From NCBI RefSeq assembly GCF_030692605.1, contig NZ_JAUYUD010000114.1, forward strand, positions 17,557 through 81,556: DNA of 64,000 nt, read 5' to 3'. Below are positions 1 through 8,906 of the stretch, in pieces (the first letter of the stretch is position 1; the number at the start of each line of letters is the position of its first letter). The notes below the pieces were generated by a model. That model saw only the letters and a list, made by a program, of their open reading frames with translations. It was not told where the DNA came from and did not search any database. Position numbers and translations under genes: made by a program. The DNA is from Lutibacter sp. Lineage in GTDB: Bacteria > Bacteroidota > Bacteroidia > Flavobacteriales > Flavobacteriaceae.

Positions 1-1008
1 AGAGAAGGAAGTGGTGCTAAACAAAGAATTAAACTTAACGTTGGAACTGGAAATGGTGAAAGTTGGAATGATGGTGGAGAAATAGATGTTGCAGCTGGTC
101 AATGGGTTTATGTTGCATTTACAATATCCCCTATAAACACGAAAATTTATTTCAATGGTATTTTAATGAACACTGCAGGAACGGGTGCTAGTGTTGATTG
201 GTCTGGGTGTAATTCAATGAGTATAGGTTCTGGAGCTCCAACATTTAGTTATTGGGATCATAAATCTGATAAGAGTTCTATAGATGAGTTAAGAATTTTT
301 AATAAAGCATTATCTCAATCTGAAATTCAAAATATAATAAATGTAACCAATCCTTATACACCTAAATATGCAGGAGAAACATTTTATATGCCATTTAATG
401 GAACAAATACGGAATTAATTACAAATACCGAAGCTTCAAAAATTGGGTTACCAACCTTTGCTGGTTCAGGATTTAGTGGTGGAAATTCCTATAAAGGAGC
501 AACGGATTCTTACTTAACGTATCCTATTAATGGATTATTTGGTAACGAATTTAGTGGTTCGTTTTGGTATAAAGTAAATGGAACTCCAGATCGCTCAGGA
601 ATTTTAGTTGTAGGAAATAATGTGCCTGAAAATCGAAATCAAGGTTTCAGATTGTTTAGAGAAGGAAGTCCAACTAATCAACGACTAAAACTAAATGTTG
701 GAACTGGAAATGGCGAAAGCTGGAATGATGGTGGCGTTATAGATGTTACAGCTGGAGAATGGGTGCACGTTGTGTTCACTGTTTCACAAACCAAAAGCAC
801 TATTTATTTTAATGGTGTAGAAATGTTATCTTCTACGTTAAGTACAAAAGTTGATTGGACAGGTTGTAATAGTCTTTCTATTGGGTCTGGTGCGCCAACC
901 TTCAGCTATTGGGATCATAAATCAGATCAAAGTAATTTAGACGAATTACGATTGTTTAACAAAGCATTATCGCTTACTGAAGTTCAAAAAATCTACAACG
1001 ATAAATAA
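1..1008 (+). CDS. LamG-domain protein, 3' part (5' end outside window)
   Basis: The open frame runs in from the left edge, so the start is not in the window; an internal ATG at 166 is not a credible start because the frame before it encodes the same domain. Two tandem copies of a concanavalin A-like (LamG/laminin_G_3) jelly-roll are visible. Each contains LNVGTGNGESWNDGG, W(V/T)xVxFT, IYFNG, then SIGSGAPTFSYWDHKSD and an (I/L)DELR(I/L)FNKALS ending. The last motif is the standard C-terminal strand of LamG domains in Bacteroidota surface proteins. Such domains bind glycans or serve as spacers in secreted or surface proteins. Position just before the GH144/GH3 cluster suggests a surface glycan-binding protein of the same utilization locus; this is inference. 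No catalytic domain or sorting domain is seen in the visible part. Confidence 0.85.
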   Translation, partial: REGSGAKQRIKLNVGTGNGESWNDGGEIDVAAGQWVYVAFTISPINTKIYFNGILMNTAGTGASVDWSGCNSMSIGSGAPTFSYWDHKSDKSSIDELRIFNKALSQSEIQNIINVTNPYTPKYAGETFYMPFNGTNTELITNTEASKIGLPTFAGSGFSGGNSYKGATDSYLTYPINGLFGNEFSGSFWYKVNGTPDRSGILVVGNNVPENRNQGFRLFREGSPTNQRLKLNVGTGNGESWNDGGVIDVTAGEWVHVVFTVSQTKSTIYFNGVEMLSSTLSTKVDWTGCNSLSIGSGAPTFSYWDHKSDQSNLDELRLFNKALSLTEVQKIYNDK

Positions 1009-1030
1009 TATTGATTAATTTTAAAGGGGT

Positions 1031-1096
1031 TGTCTGAAAAAAAAATCATTTACTTGAACTTGTTTATGAAGAAATGATTTAGGATCTTTTCAGACA
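1031..1096 (+). terminator. Long hairpin after the LamG gene, possible terminator or RNA stem
   Basis: Two nested inverted repeats: tgtctgaaaa (1031-1040) pairs with ttttcagaca (1087-1096), and aaatcattt (1043-1051) pairs with aaatgattt (1072-1080). The arms are perfect. No long T-run follows, so simple intrinsic termination is not certain; it may instead be an mRNA 3' stabilising stem that separates the LamG gene from the hydrolase genes. Confidence 0.5.
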
Positions 1097-1176
1097 TCTC
1101 ACTTTAATAAAAACATTACAGTAATTGGGGGTTATACTTTTCAAGGTGTAGCCATCTTTATACTATTTCTTTATAT

Positions 1177-2541
1177 ATGAACAATTTCAATTCTATTATA
1201 ACAATTTGTTTAGTTACACTTTTTGTAAACACTAGTTGTGGACCACATAAAAACAAAAGCGCTCAAATTAGTGTAGTAACCGAAAGCGTTGACAATGCTC
1301 TTTTAACAAGAGTACAAAAAGAAACCTTCAATTATTTTTGGGAAGGAGCAGAACCAATATCAGGTATGGCTCGTGAGCGTATTCATATGGATAATATTTA
1401 TCCACAAAACGATCAAGATATTGTTACCTCTGGCGGTACGGGATTTGGGTTAATGGCTATTTTGGTTGGTGTTGAACGCAATTTTATAACCAGAGAACAA
1501 GCTTTTCATCGATTTGTGAGAATCACTAATTTTCTTGAAAAAGCCGATCGTTTTCATGGAGCTTGGCCTCATTGGATAGATGGTAAAACAGGTAAAGTAA
1601 AAGCTTTTAGCAAAAAAGATGATGGCGGCGATTTGGTTGAAACTGCATTTTTAATTCAAGGATTGTTAACCGTTTCAGAATATTTTGAAAATGGAAATGA
1701 ACAAGAAAAAGCGCTTATTGCCAAAATTGATAAATTATGGAAAGAAGTGGAATGGAGTTGGTATACTAAGGGAGGTGAAAAGGTGTTATATTGGCACTGG
1801 TCACCTAACTATGGCTGGGAAATGAATTTTCCTGTAGGCGGTTATAACGAATGCTTAATTATGTATGTTTTAGCAGCATCATCACCAACATATCCAATTT
1901 CTAAAGAGGTTTATGACAATGGATGGGCTAAAAGAGGAGCTATTAGATCTTCAGAAGTGTATTTTGAAGAAGAGGTTGTTCTTAATTATTTCGAACACGA
2001 TGACGCACCTATTGGGCCTTTATTTTGGGCTCATTATTCCTACTTAGGCTTAAATCCAACAGGTTTAAAAGATCAATATGCCGATTATTGGAAGTTAACC
2101 CAAAACCATGCTAAAATTCATTACAATTATAGTATATCCAATCCTAAAAATTACAAAGGTTACGGGGAGAATGTTTGGGGATTAACCTCAAGTTATTCAA
2201 TGAAAGGTTATTCGGGGCATAGACCAGGTGACGATTTAGGCGTAGTTTCACCAACAGCAGCATTATCATCGTTTCCTTATACCCCAATAGAAAGTATGAA
2301 AATGTTGAAATATTTGTATGATAATTCAGATAAGTTGATTGGAAAATACGGACCGTACGATGCTTTTAGTGAACATCATAATTGGTATTTACCTAGATAT
2401 TTAGCAATAGATCAAGGACCTATTCCTGTGATGATTGAAAATTATAGATCAGGTTTATTATGGAACTTATTTATGAAAAATAATGATGTAAAAGTAGGCT
2501 TAAGTAAATTAGGATTCGAAAGTACAGTACTAAAAAATTAA
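1177..2541 (+). CDS. GH144-type glucanase (PF10091 'glucoamylase' fold) lipoprotein, first copy
   Basis: This 454-residue protein has a lipoprotein signal with lipobox Cys21 (VNTSC). The mature part is an alpha/alpha-barrel of the PF10091 family, in which characterised Bacteroidota members are GH144 endo-beta-1,2-glucanases or sophorohydrolases. Conserved blocks are ETFNYFWEGA, SGGTGFGLM, FHGAWPHWIDG, GGDLVETAFL (about 150-159), YWHWSPNYGW, GPLFWAHYSYLGLNP, YGENVWGLTSSYS (about 329-341), GYSGHRPGDD, SPTAALSSFPYTP and AIDQGPIPVMIENYRSGLLWN. The acidic GGDLVE and YGEN blocks are the likely active-site region; I infer this from conservation between the two copies. The next gene is a paralogue only 5 bp away, so the two are co-transcribed. 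Substrate assignment to beta-1,2-glucan rests on family knowledge and on the adjacent GH3 genes. Confidence 0.85.
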   Translation: MNNFNSIITICLVTLFVNTSCGPHKNKSAQISVVTESVDNALLTRVQKETFNYFWEGAEPISGMARERIHMDNIYPQNDQDIVTSGGTGFGLMAILVGVERNFITREQAFHRFVRITNFLEKADRFHGAWPHWIDGKTGKVKAFSKKDDGGDLVETAFLIQGLLTVSEYFENGNEQEKALIAKIDKLWKEVEWSWYTKGGEKVLYWHWSPNYGWEMNFPVGGYNECLIMYVLAASSPTYPISKEVYDNGWAKRGAIRSSEVYFEEEVVLNYFEHDDAPIGPLFWAHYSYLGLNPTGLKDQYADYWKLTQNHAKIHYNYSISNPKNYKGYGENVWGLTSSYSMKGYSGHRPGDDLGVVSPTAALSSFPYTPIESMKMLKYLYDNSDKLIGKYGPYDAFSEHHNWYLPRYLAIDQGPIPVMIENYRSGLLWNLFMKNNDVKVGLSKLGFESTVLKN

Positions 2542-2546
2542 AGGTC

Positions 2547-3917
2547 ATGAAAAAGTATGCGGTTTTATGGATATTGGTAATGTTTGTGTTTTATTCTTGT
2601 AAAAAGGATGATTATACCTATACACCTATTGTTTTTCCAGTTGATAATGGCGCTATTATACCAACTATAGGCGATGAAGAATTATTAAATTTTACGCAAC
2701 GCGAGACTTTTAAATATTTTTGGGATTTTGCCGAAACTAATTCAGGCGCAGCACGAGAGCGCTATCACCCAAATAACCCATCACAAGATGCACATGTAGT
2801 AGCAACCGGAGGAACTGGATTTGGTTTAATGAGTATAATTGTTGGTATTGAAAGAGGTTTTGTAACCAAAGAACAAGGTTATATGCGATTAAATAAAATA
2901 ATAGATTTTTTGACAGCAGCTCAGCGTTTTCATGGTGCTTGGCCTCATTGGATTGACGGTAGAAATGGTAATGTCATTCCTTTTAGCGCACAAGATAATG
3001 GTGGCGACTTGGTTGAAACTGCATTTTTAGCTCAAGGCCTTATTTGTGTTAAAGAATATTTTAAAAACGGAAATGATAATGAAAAAGCATTGTCAAATAA
3101 AGCTGATGGATTATGGAAAGGGGTAGAATGGAATTGGTATACTCAAAACCAAAATGTGTTGTACTGGCATTGGTCACCTAACAATAACTTTAACATAAAT
3201 ATGCAGCTTAAAGGTTACAATGAAGTCTTGATTACCTATATTTTGGCAGCCGCTTCTCCTGATTTTGGAATTGCCAAAATTGTTTACACCAACGGATGGG
3301 CTTCCAACGGAAGTATCAAATCTACAAATATTAAATATGGCCACCCTCTTATAGTTAAACATAATGGCGCTATAGAATATGGGGGTCCTCTTTTTTGGGC
3401 TCATTATTCATACTTAGGTTTAAATCCAAACAATCTTGCAGATGAATTTGTTAATTATTGGGATGTAAATACAAATCATTCAAAAATAAATTACAAATAT
3501 TGTGTTGAAAACCCTAAAGGTTTTAAAGACTATGGAGAAAATTGTTGGGGGCTTACAGCTAGTTATTCTAGAAACGCGAACGGAAGTATTGGCTATTCTG
3601 GGCATAAACCTGGAGAAGAAGATATTGGAGTTATCTCTCCAACAGCAGCGATTAGTTCAATGCCTTATACACCAACAGAATCATTGAAAGCGCTGCATTA
3701 TTTTTATAAAAATAAAGATAAATTACTAGGACCAGCTGGGTTTTATGACGCCTTTAGTCCTCATCATAATTTTTGGGTTGCAGATGCTTATTTAGCCATA
3801 GACCAAGGGCCAATTATTATTATGATTGAGAATTATAGGTCTAAATTGATTTGGAATTTGTTTATGCAAAACACCGAGGTTAAAAAAGGGTTAACAAAAC
3901 TTGGCTTCACCTATTAA
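2547..3917 (+). CDS. GH144-type glucanase lipoprotein, second tandem copy
   Basis: A 456-residue lipoprotein (lipobox FYSC, Cys18) homologous along its whole length to the preceding gene. It shares ETFKYFWDFA, GGTGFGLMS, FHGAWPHWIDG, GGDLVETAFLAQGL (from about 152), YWHWSP, GPLFWAHYSYLGLNP, YGENCWGLTASYS, GYSGHKPGE, SPTAAISSMPYTPTESL and AIDQGPIIIMIENYRS. It differs in the loop after YWHWSP (NNNFNINMQLKGYNE versus NYGWEMNFPVGGYNE), where substrate subsite residues could vary, so one copy may be an endo-enzyme and the other may act on oligosaccharides. That split is inference. Being lipid-anchored, both probably work at the outer membrane or in the periplasm. Confidence 0.85.
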   Translation: MKKYAVLWILVMFVFYSCKKDDYTYTPIVFPVDNGAIIPTIGDEELLNFTQRETFKYFWDFAETNSGAARERYHPNNPSQDAHVVATGGTGFGLMSIIVGIERGFVTKEQGYMRLNKIIDFLTAAQRFHGAWPHWIDGRNGNVIPFSAQDNGGDLVETAFLAQGLICVKEYFKNGNDNEKALSNKADGLWKGVEWNWYTQNQNVLYWHWSPNNNFNINMQLKGYNEVLITYILAAASPDFGIAKIVYTNGWASNGSIKSTNIKYGHPLIVKHNGAIEYGGPLFWAHYSYLGLNPNNLADEFVNYWDVNTNHSKINYKYCVENPKGFKDYGENCWGLTASYSRNANGSIGYSGHKPGEEDIGVISPTAAISSMPYTPTESLKALHYFYKNKDKLLGPAGFYDAFSPHHNFWVADAYLAIDQGPIIIMIENYRSKLIWNLFMQNTEVKKGLTKLGFTY

Positions 3918-3935
3918 AACTTCAAAATTAGAAGA

Positions 3936-4763
3936 ATGAATAGCTTTAATAATTATTTAAAATCATTTTTTTTTGTAAGGTTAAAAATCGTAGTTTGTTT
4001 AATAATATTAGGTTTAAGTCCTAATTTAAACGCTCAAGATCAAGAAATTTTTCAAAAAAAAGTGTTTGTAAAAGGGAAAGACACGTTGCTTTATAGAATA
4101 TTGTATCCTGTAAATTTTTCAAAAGAAAAAACGTATCCTGTGTTGTTATTTTTACACGGAGCAGGTGAAAGAGGGAATGATAATGCATCTCAATTAACAC
4201 ATGGAAGTGCTTTATTTACCAACCCCAATAATAGAATACTTTTTCCTGTAATTGTTCTATTTCCTCAATGTTCACTTGATAATTATTGGTCTAATGTTGA
4301 AATAGACCGATCAACAAAACCAATTTCATTTAAATTTCAGAGTGATGAAGCTCCAACTAAATCCTTAGGATTAGTTATTGAATTAATGGATTATCTATTG
4401 CAAAAACCTTTTGTTAATAGGCAACAAGTTTATGTTATGGGATTGTCTATGGGAGGAATGGGAACTTTCGAAATATTGGCAAAAAGACCTACTGTTTTTG
4501 CAGCAGCAATTCCAATTTGTGGTGGCGGAAATCCTTCAACTGCAACATTATATGCAAAAAATACAGCACTATGGGTATTTCATGGCTCAAAAGACGATGT
4601 TGTGAACCCACAGTTTTCAGTTGAAATGGTGAAAGGAATTTTAGATGCAGGAGGAAATCCAAATTTCACATTATTCGGAGATGCCAATCATAATAGTTGG
4701 GATCATGCTTTTGCCGAGCAGAATTTATTAGGATGGCTATTCTCAAAAAAAAGAAAAGAATAA
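3936..4763 (+). CDS. Secreted alpha/beta-hydrolase esterase (COG4099-like)
   Basis: A 275-residue exported protein with an N-terminal hydrophobic signal ending near LNAQDQ. The alpha/beta-hydrolase landmarks are LLFLHGAGERG (oxyanion-hole strand), nucleophile elbow VMGLSMGGMG with Ser171, an acid in FHGSKDDVVNP, and the catalytic His in DANHNSWDHAF. This order and spacing fit the COG4099 'predicted peptidase' / carbohydrate-esterase-like family found in many Bacteroidota utilization loci. It lies 18 bp after the second GH144 gene and 11 bp before the GH3 start, so it belongs to the same operon. A role in removing ester groups (for example acyl decorations) from the glycan is plausible but unproven. 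Confidence 0.8.
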   Translation: MNSFNNYLKSFFFVRLKIVVCLIILGLSPNLNAQDQEIFQKKVFVKGKDTLLYRILYPVNFSKEKTYPVLLFLHGAGERGNDNASQLTHGSALFTNPNNRILFPVIVLFPQCSLDNYWSNVEIDRSTKPISFKFQSDEAPTKSLGLVIELMDYLLQKPFVNRQQVYVMGLSMGGMGTFEILAKRPTVFAAAIPICGGGNPSTATLYAKNTALWVFHGSKDDVVNPQFSVEMVKGILDAGGNPNFTLFGDANHNSWDHAFAEQNLLGWLFSKKRKE

Positions 4764-4774
4764 AAATAAGAAGA

Positions 4775-7087
4775 ATGAAAATTAGAAAAATAAATATAAT
4801 TACAAGTAGTGTTTTTACGTTGCTGTTTTTTTATGGCTGCACAAGCACAAAAATAAATACGATAAAGCAGGTATCATCAATTGACCAGAAAGTTGATTCT
4901 ATTGTAAAATTAATGACCTTAGGGGAAAAATTAGGACAACTAAATTTGCCTGGTGCAGGGGATATAACTACCGGTCAGGCCAAAAGTTCTGATATCGCTA
5001 AAAAAATTGAAGAAGGAAAAGTAGGTGGTTTATTCAGCATAAAAGGTGTACAAAAAATAAAGGAAGTTCAAAAATTGGCAGTTGAAAAAAGTAGGTTAAA
5101 AATACCATTGCTTTTTGGAATGGATGTTATTCATGGGTATGAAACAACGTTCCCTATACCCTTAGGATTATCCGCTTCTTGGGACATGGATTTGATTGAA
5201 AAAACTACTCGAATAGCAGCTCAAGAGGCAAGTGCCGATGGTATTAATTGGACCTTTTCTCCGATGGTAGATATTTCTAGAGATCCAAGGTGGGGAAGGG
5301 TTTCAGAAGGTGTTGGTGAAGATCCTTTTTTAGGCGGAGAGATTGCCAAAGCTATGATAAAAGGGTATCAAGGCGATGATTTAACCAAGAACAATACGAT
5401 TATGGCTTGTGTTAAACATTTTGCTTTATATGGAGCTCCTGAAGCGGGGAGGGATTACAATACCGTTGATATGAGTAGGATTCGTATGTATAATGAGTAT
5501 TTTCATCCCTATAAAGCAGCAGTAGAAGCGGGGGTTGGTTCTGTTATGACATCGTTCAATGAAATTGATGGTATTCCCGCAACGGGTAATAAATGGTTGC
5601 TAGACGAAGTGTTAAGAAAACAATGGGGATTTGATGGTTTTGTTGTTACGGACTATACAGGTATAAATGAAATGATTGAACATGGAATGGGAGATTTAAA
5701 AGAAAGTTCGGCCCTAGCTTTAAATGCAGGCACAGATATGGATATGATTGGAGAAGGGTATTTGAAAACTTTAGAATTAGCACTGAAAGAAGGTTTGGTT
5801 AATATCGAACAAATTGACAATGCTGTAAAAAGAATTTTAAAAGCCAAATACAAATTAGGATTATTTCAAGATCCATACAAATATTGTGATGAGAACAGGG
5901 CTGAAACTGAAATTTTTACAAATGAAAACAGAGCTTTTTCTAGAAAAGTAGCTGCTGAAACAATGGTTTTATTAAAAAATGAACGTCAAGTATTGCCTCT
6001 AAAAAAAGCTGGAACAATTGCGTTAATTGGTCCTTTAGCAAATACTAAAGAAAACATGCCTGGCACCTGGAGTGTTGCAACAAAACACAATTTGGCAGTC
6101 TCTTTTTTAGATGGTCTTAAAACTGTTGTTGGTGACAAAGCAATTATTTTGTATGCTAAAGGAAGTAATCTAGATTATGATGCTGAATTTGAGAGTAAAG
6201 CTACTATGTTTGGTAAAGAATTACATAGAGATAGTAGAACAGATAAGCAACTATTAGATGAGGCTATAGCTATTGCTTCTAGAGCAGATGTAATTATTGC
6301 TGCAATAGGAGAATCTTCTGAAATGAGTGGAGAATCTAGTAGCAGAACGAATCTAGAAATTCCACAAGCTCAAAAAGACTTGTTGAACGCATTGCTTAAA
6401 ATAGGAAAACCTGTTGTGTTAACATTATTTACAGGGAGACCACTAGTTTTAAAGGAGGAAATGAAAACAGTTCCAGCTATTCTAAATGTTTGGTTTCCTG
6501 GAAGTGAAGGAGGCTTGCCAATAGCAGATGTGTTATTTGGAGATGTAAACCCATCTGGTAAATTAACGGCAACTTTTCCTCAAAATGTTGGCCAAATTCC
6601 AATTTTTTACAATCATAAAAATACAGGGAGACCTCTGGATAATACAGAAGGAAAGTTTGTTAAATTTTTATCTAATTATATAGATGAAAGAAACGAACCA
6701 TTATTCCCATTCGGTTTTGGACTTAGTTATACAACTTTTGCGTACAGCAATTTAAAATTAAGTACAGATAAAATTACATTTAATGGAACTTTAGAAGTTT
6801 CGATTGAGGTTACCAATACTGGAAATTACGATGGAAAAGAAGTAGTACAATTATATATTAGAGACCTAGTTGGTTCTGTTACCAGACCAGTAAAAGAATT
6901 AAAAGGATTTAAGAAAATTGAACTAAAAAAAGGACAAACAGAAACTGTGAAATTCCTGTTAACTGTTGAAGATTTAAAATTCTACAATTACAACTTAGAT
7001 TTTGTTGCAGAACCTGGTAATTTTGAAATTTTTGTTGGAACTAGTTCTGTCGAAAATTTAAAATCAAATTTCAAATTAATTAAATAA
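4775..7087 (+). CDS. GH3 beta-glucosidase lipoprotein
   Basis: I chose the ATG at 4775 (770 residues) rather than an upstream TTG at 4697, because 4775 gives a proper lipoprotein signal (lipobox FYGC, Cys22), follows an aagaag purine stretch and does not overlap the esterase. The order is GH3 N-terminal barrel (LLFGMDVIHGYETTFPIPL; DPRWGRVSEGVGEDPFL; CVKHFALYGAPEAGRDYN), nucleophile Asp293 in GFVVTDYTG, GH3 C-terminal domain (ETMVLLKNE; GESSEMSGESSSRTNLEIP with Glu520 as likely acid/base) and a C-terminal Fn3-like domain (FGFGLSYTTF, GSVTRPVKELKGF). GH3 enzymes of this type release glucose from beta-glucan oligosaccharides. The location suggests it finishes digestion of GH144 products. Confidence 0.92.
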   Translation: MKIRKINIITSSVFTLLFFYGCTSTKINTIKQVSSIDQKVDSIVKLMTLGEKLGQLNLPGAGDITTGQAKSSDIAKKIEEGKVGGLFSIKGVQKIKEVQKLAVEKSRLKIPLLFGMDVIHGYETTFPIPLGLSASWDMDLIEKTTRIAAQEASADGINWTFSPMVDISRDPRWGRVSEGVGEDPFLGGEIAKAMIKGYQGDDLTKNNTIMACVKHFALYGAPEAGRDYNTVDMSRIRMYNEYFHPYKAAVEAGVGSVMTSFNEIDGIPATGNKWLLDEVLRKQWGFDGFVVTDYTGINEMIEHGMGDLKESSALALNAGTDMDMIGEGYLKTLELALKEGLVNIEQIDNAVKRILKAKYKLGLFQDPYKYCDENRAETEIFTNENRAFSRKVAAETMVLLKNERQVLPLKKAGTIALIGPLANTKENMPGTWSVATKHNLAVSFLDGLKTVVGDKAIILYAKGSNLDYDAEFESKATMFGKELHRDSRTDKQLLDEAIAIASRADVIIAAIGESSEMSGESSSRTNLEIPQAQKDLLNALLKIGKPVVLTLFTGRPLVLKEEMKTVPAILNVWFPGSEGGLPIADVLFGDVNPSGKLTATFPQNVGQIPIFYNHKNTGRPLDNTEGKFVKFLSNYIDERNEPLFPFGFGLSYTTFAYSNLKLSTDKITFNGTLEVSIEVTNTGNYDGKEVVQLYIRDLVGSVTRPVKELKGFKKIELKKGQTETVKFLLTVEDLKFYNYNLDFVAEPGNFEIFVGTSSVENLKSNFKLIK

Positions 7088-7128
7088 AAAAGAAACAACT
7101 CTTTTATAGAGGTATTACAACTATTATT

Positions 7129-8877
7129 ATGAAGAAACTATTTTTTTTCTGTGCCGTGTTTTCATTTTTTGGTCTTATTGCACAGCAAAAAACGTATTGT
7201 AATCCTGTAAATATTGATTATGGATACACTCCTTTTAAAGTATTTTCACAAGAAGGAAAGCATAGAACAACTGCAGATCCTGTTATTGTAAACTTTAAAA
7301 ACAATTATTTTTTGTTTGCCACCAATCAAGAAGGTTATTGGTGGAGCGACAATATGCTTGATTGGAATTTTGTGTATAGAAAATTTTTAATAGATGATAA
7401 GTATATTCACGATTTAAATGCACCAGGAGTATTTGCAATGAAAGATACGCTGTACGTTCATGGCTCAACCCACCAAAAAGATTTTCCTATTTGGAAAAGC
7501 GGAAACCCTACTAAAGATGAATGGTTTATAGCCGTAGACACCTTAAACGTAGGAGCTTGGGATCCAGCATTTTTCTACGACAAGGAAAAAGACAAACTGT
7601 TTTTATATTGGGGCTCTAGCAACGAATTTCCTTTATTAGGAACAGAACTAAATACTAAAACGTTACAATCGGACGGATTTGTTAAACCATTAATTTCGCT
7701 AAAACCTCAAGATCACGGTTGGGAACGATTTGGAGAATATAATGACAATACTTTTTTAAAACCATTTTTAGAAGGTGCCGAGATTACCAAATACAACAAT
7801 AAATATTACCTACAATATGGCGCACCCGCTACAGAATTTAGCGGTTATGCAGATGGTGTTTACGTTAGTAAAAATCCTTTAGAAGGCTTTCAATATCAAT
7901 CTCATAACCCGTTTTCATATAAGCCTGGAGGTTTTGCAAGAGGTGCAGGTCATGGTGCAACATACCAAGATCATTTTGGCAATTGGTGGCATACATCAAC
8001 CATAATTTTAGGTGTTAAAAATAATTTTGAAAGAAGAATAGGTATTTGGCCAGCAGGTTTTGATAAAGACGATGTGATGTATAGCAACACCGCCTATGGA
8101 GATTATCCAACTTTTTTACCACATCAAAATGCAAACCATCTTAATGGGTTATTTACCGGTTGGATGTTGTTAAACTATAATAAACCTGTTCAGGTTTCAT
8201 CAACTCTAGGAGGCTATAATCCAAATTATGCGGTTGATGAAGATATGAAAACGCATTGGTCTGCCAAAACAAGTAACAAAGGTGAGTGGTTTCAAACCGA
8301 TTTAGGAGAAATTTCTACCATAAAAGCCATACAACTTAATTATGCCGATCAAGATGTTGAATTTATGGGTAAATCTTTAGGTAAGTTTCACCAATTCAAA
8401 ATATATAGTTCAAATGATGGAAAGAGTTGGAAAATCTTAATTGATAAAAGTCAAAATAAAACAGATGTGCCACATGATTATATAGAGCTTGGAAACCCAA
8501 TAAAAGCACGCTATCTAAAAATAGAAAATATTGCGATGCCAACAGGTAAATTTGCCATTAGCGGTTTTAGAGTTTTCGGTAATGGAATGTCTGAGAAACC
8601 ATCTGTTGTAGAAAAATTTGTGGTTTTGCGTGCCGATCCTAATAGAGATGGGGAACGGAGAAGTGCTTGGTTAAAATGGCAACAGAATAAAGAAGCTGAT
8701 GGCTACGTAATCTATTTTGGAAAAACACCGGATAAATTATATGGAAGCATTATGGTTTACAGTAAAAACGATTATTCTTTTACAGGAATGGATAGATTAG
8801 ATACGTATTATTTTCAAATAGAGGCGTTTAATAACACAGGAATATCACCTCGTTCCAACATGGTAATTTCGCAATAA
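7129..8877 (+). CDS. Exported GH43-like five-bladed propeller protein with F5/8C and Fn3-like domains
   Basis: A 582-residue protein with signal MKKLFFFCAVFSFFGLIAQQ. Residues about 25-350 look like a GH43 beta-propeller: Asp50 in TTADPVIV, Asp145 in GAWDPAFFYD and Glu215 in LEGAEITKYNNKYYLQYG occupy the places of the general base, pKa modulator and general acid. GFARGAGHGATYQDHFGNWWH follows in two stretches. Residues about 355-490 form a discoidin/F5-8 type C carbohydrate-binding domain (NPNYAVDEDMKTHWSAK, GEWFQTDLGE, YLKIENIAMP), and 495-582 are Fn3-like. It sits between two GH3 genes, 41 bp after one and 29 bp before the other. GH43 activity is not an obvious part of beta-1,2-glucan digestion, so its substrate is unclear. 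Confidence 0.75.
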   Translation: MKKLFFFCAVFSFFGLIAQQKTYCNPVNIDYGYTPFKVFSQEGKHRTTADPVIVNFKNNYFLFATNQEGYWWSDNMLDWNFVYRKFLIDDKYIHDLNAPGVFAMKDTLYVHGSTHQKDFPIWKSGNPTKDEWFIAVDTLNVGAWDPAFFYDKEKDKLFLYWGSSNEFPLLGTELNTKTLQSDGFVKPLISLKPQDHGWERFGEYNDNTFLKPFLEGAEITKYNNKYYLQYGAPATEFSGYADGVYVSKNPLEGFQYQSHNPFSYKPGGFARGAGHGATYQDHFGNWWHTSTIILGVKNNFERRIGIWPAGFDKDDVMYSNTAYGDYPTFLPHQNANHLNGLFTGWMLLNYNKPVQVSSTLGGYNPNYAVDEDMKTHWSAKTSNKGEWFQTDLGEISTIKAIQLNYADQDVEFMGKSLGKFHQFKIYSSNDGKSWKILIDKSQNKTDVPHDYIELGNPIKARYLKIENIAMPTGKFAISGFRVFGNGMSEKPSVVEKFVVLRADPNRDGERRSAWLKWQQNKEADGYVIYFGKTPDKLYGSIMVYSKNDYSFTGMDRLDTYYFQIEAFNNTGISPRSNMVISQ

Positions 8878-8906
8878 AAACAAAATAAAAGTTTAAATAA
8901 TTATAA

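Noticed and set aside
4697..4774. TTG start for the first GH3 gene
   Set aside because: The extra 26 residues overlap the esterase gene and would hide the lipoprotein signal that begins at 4775.
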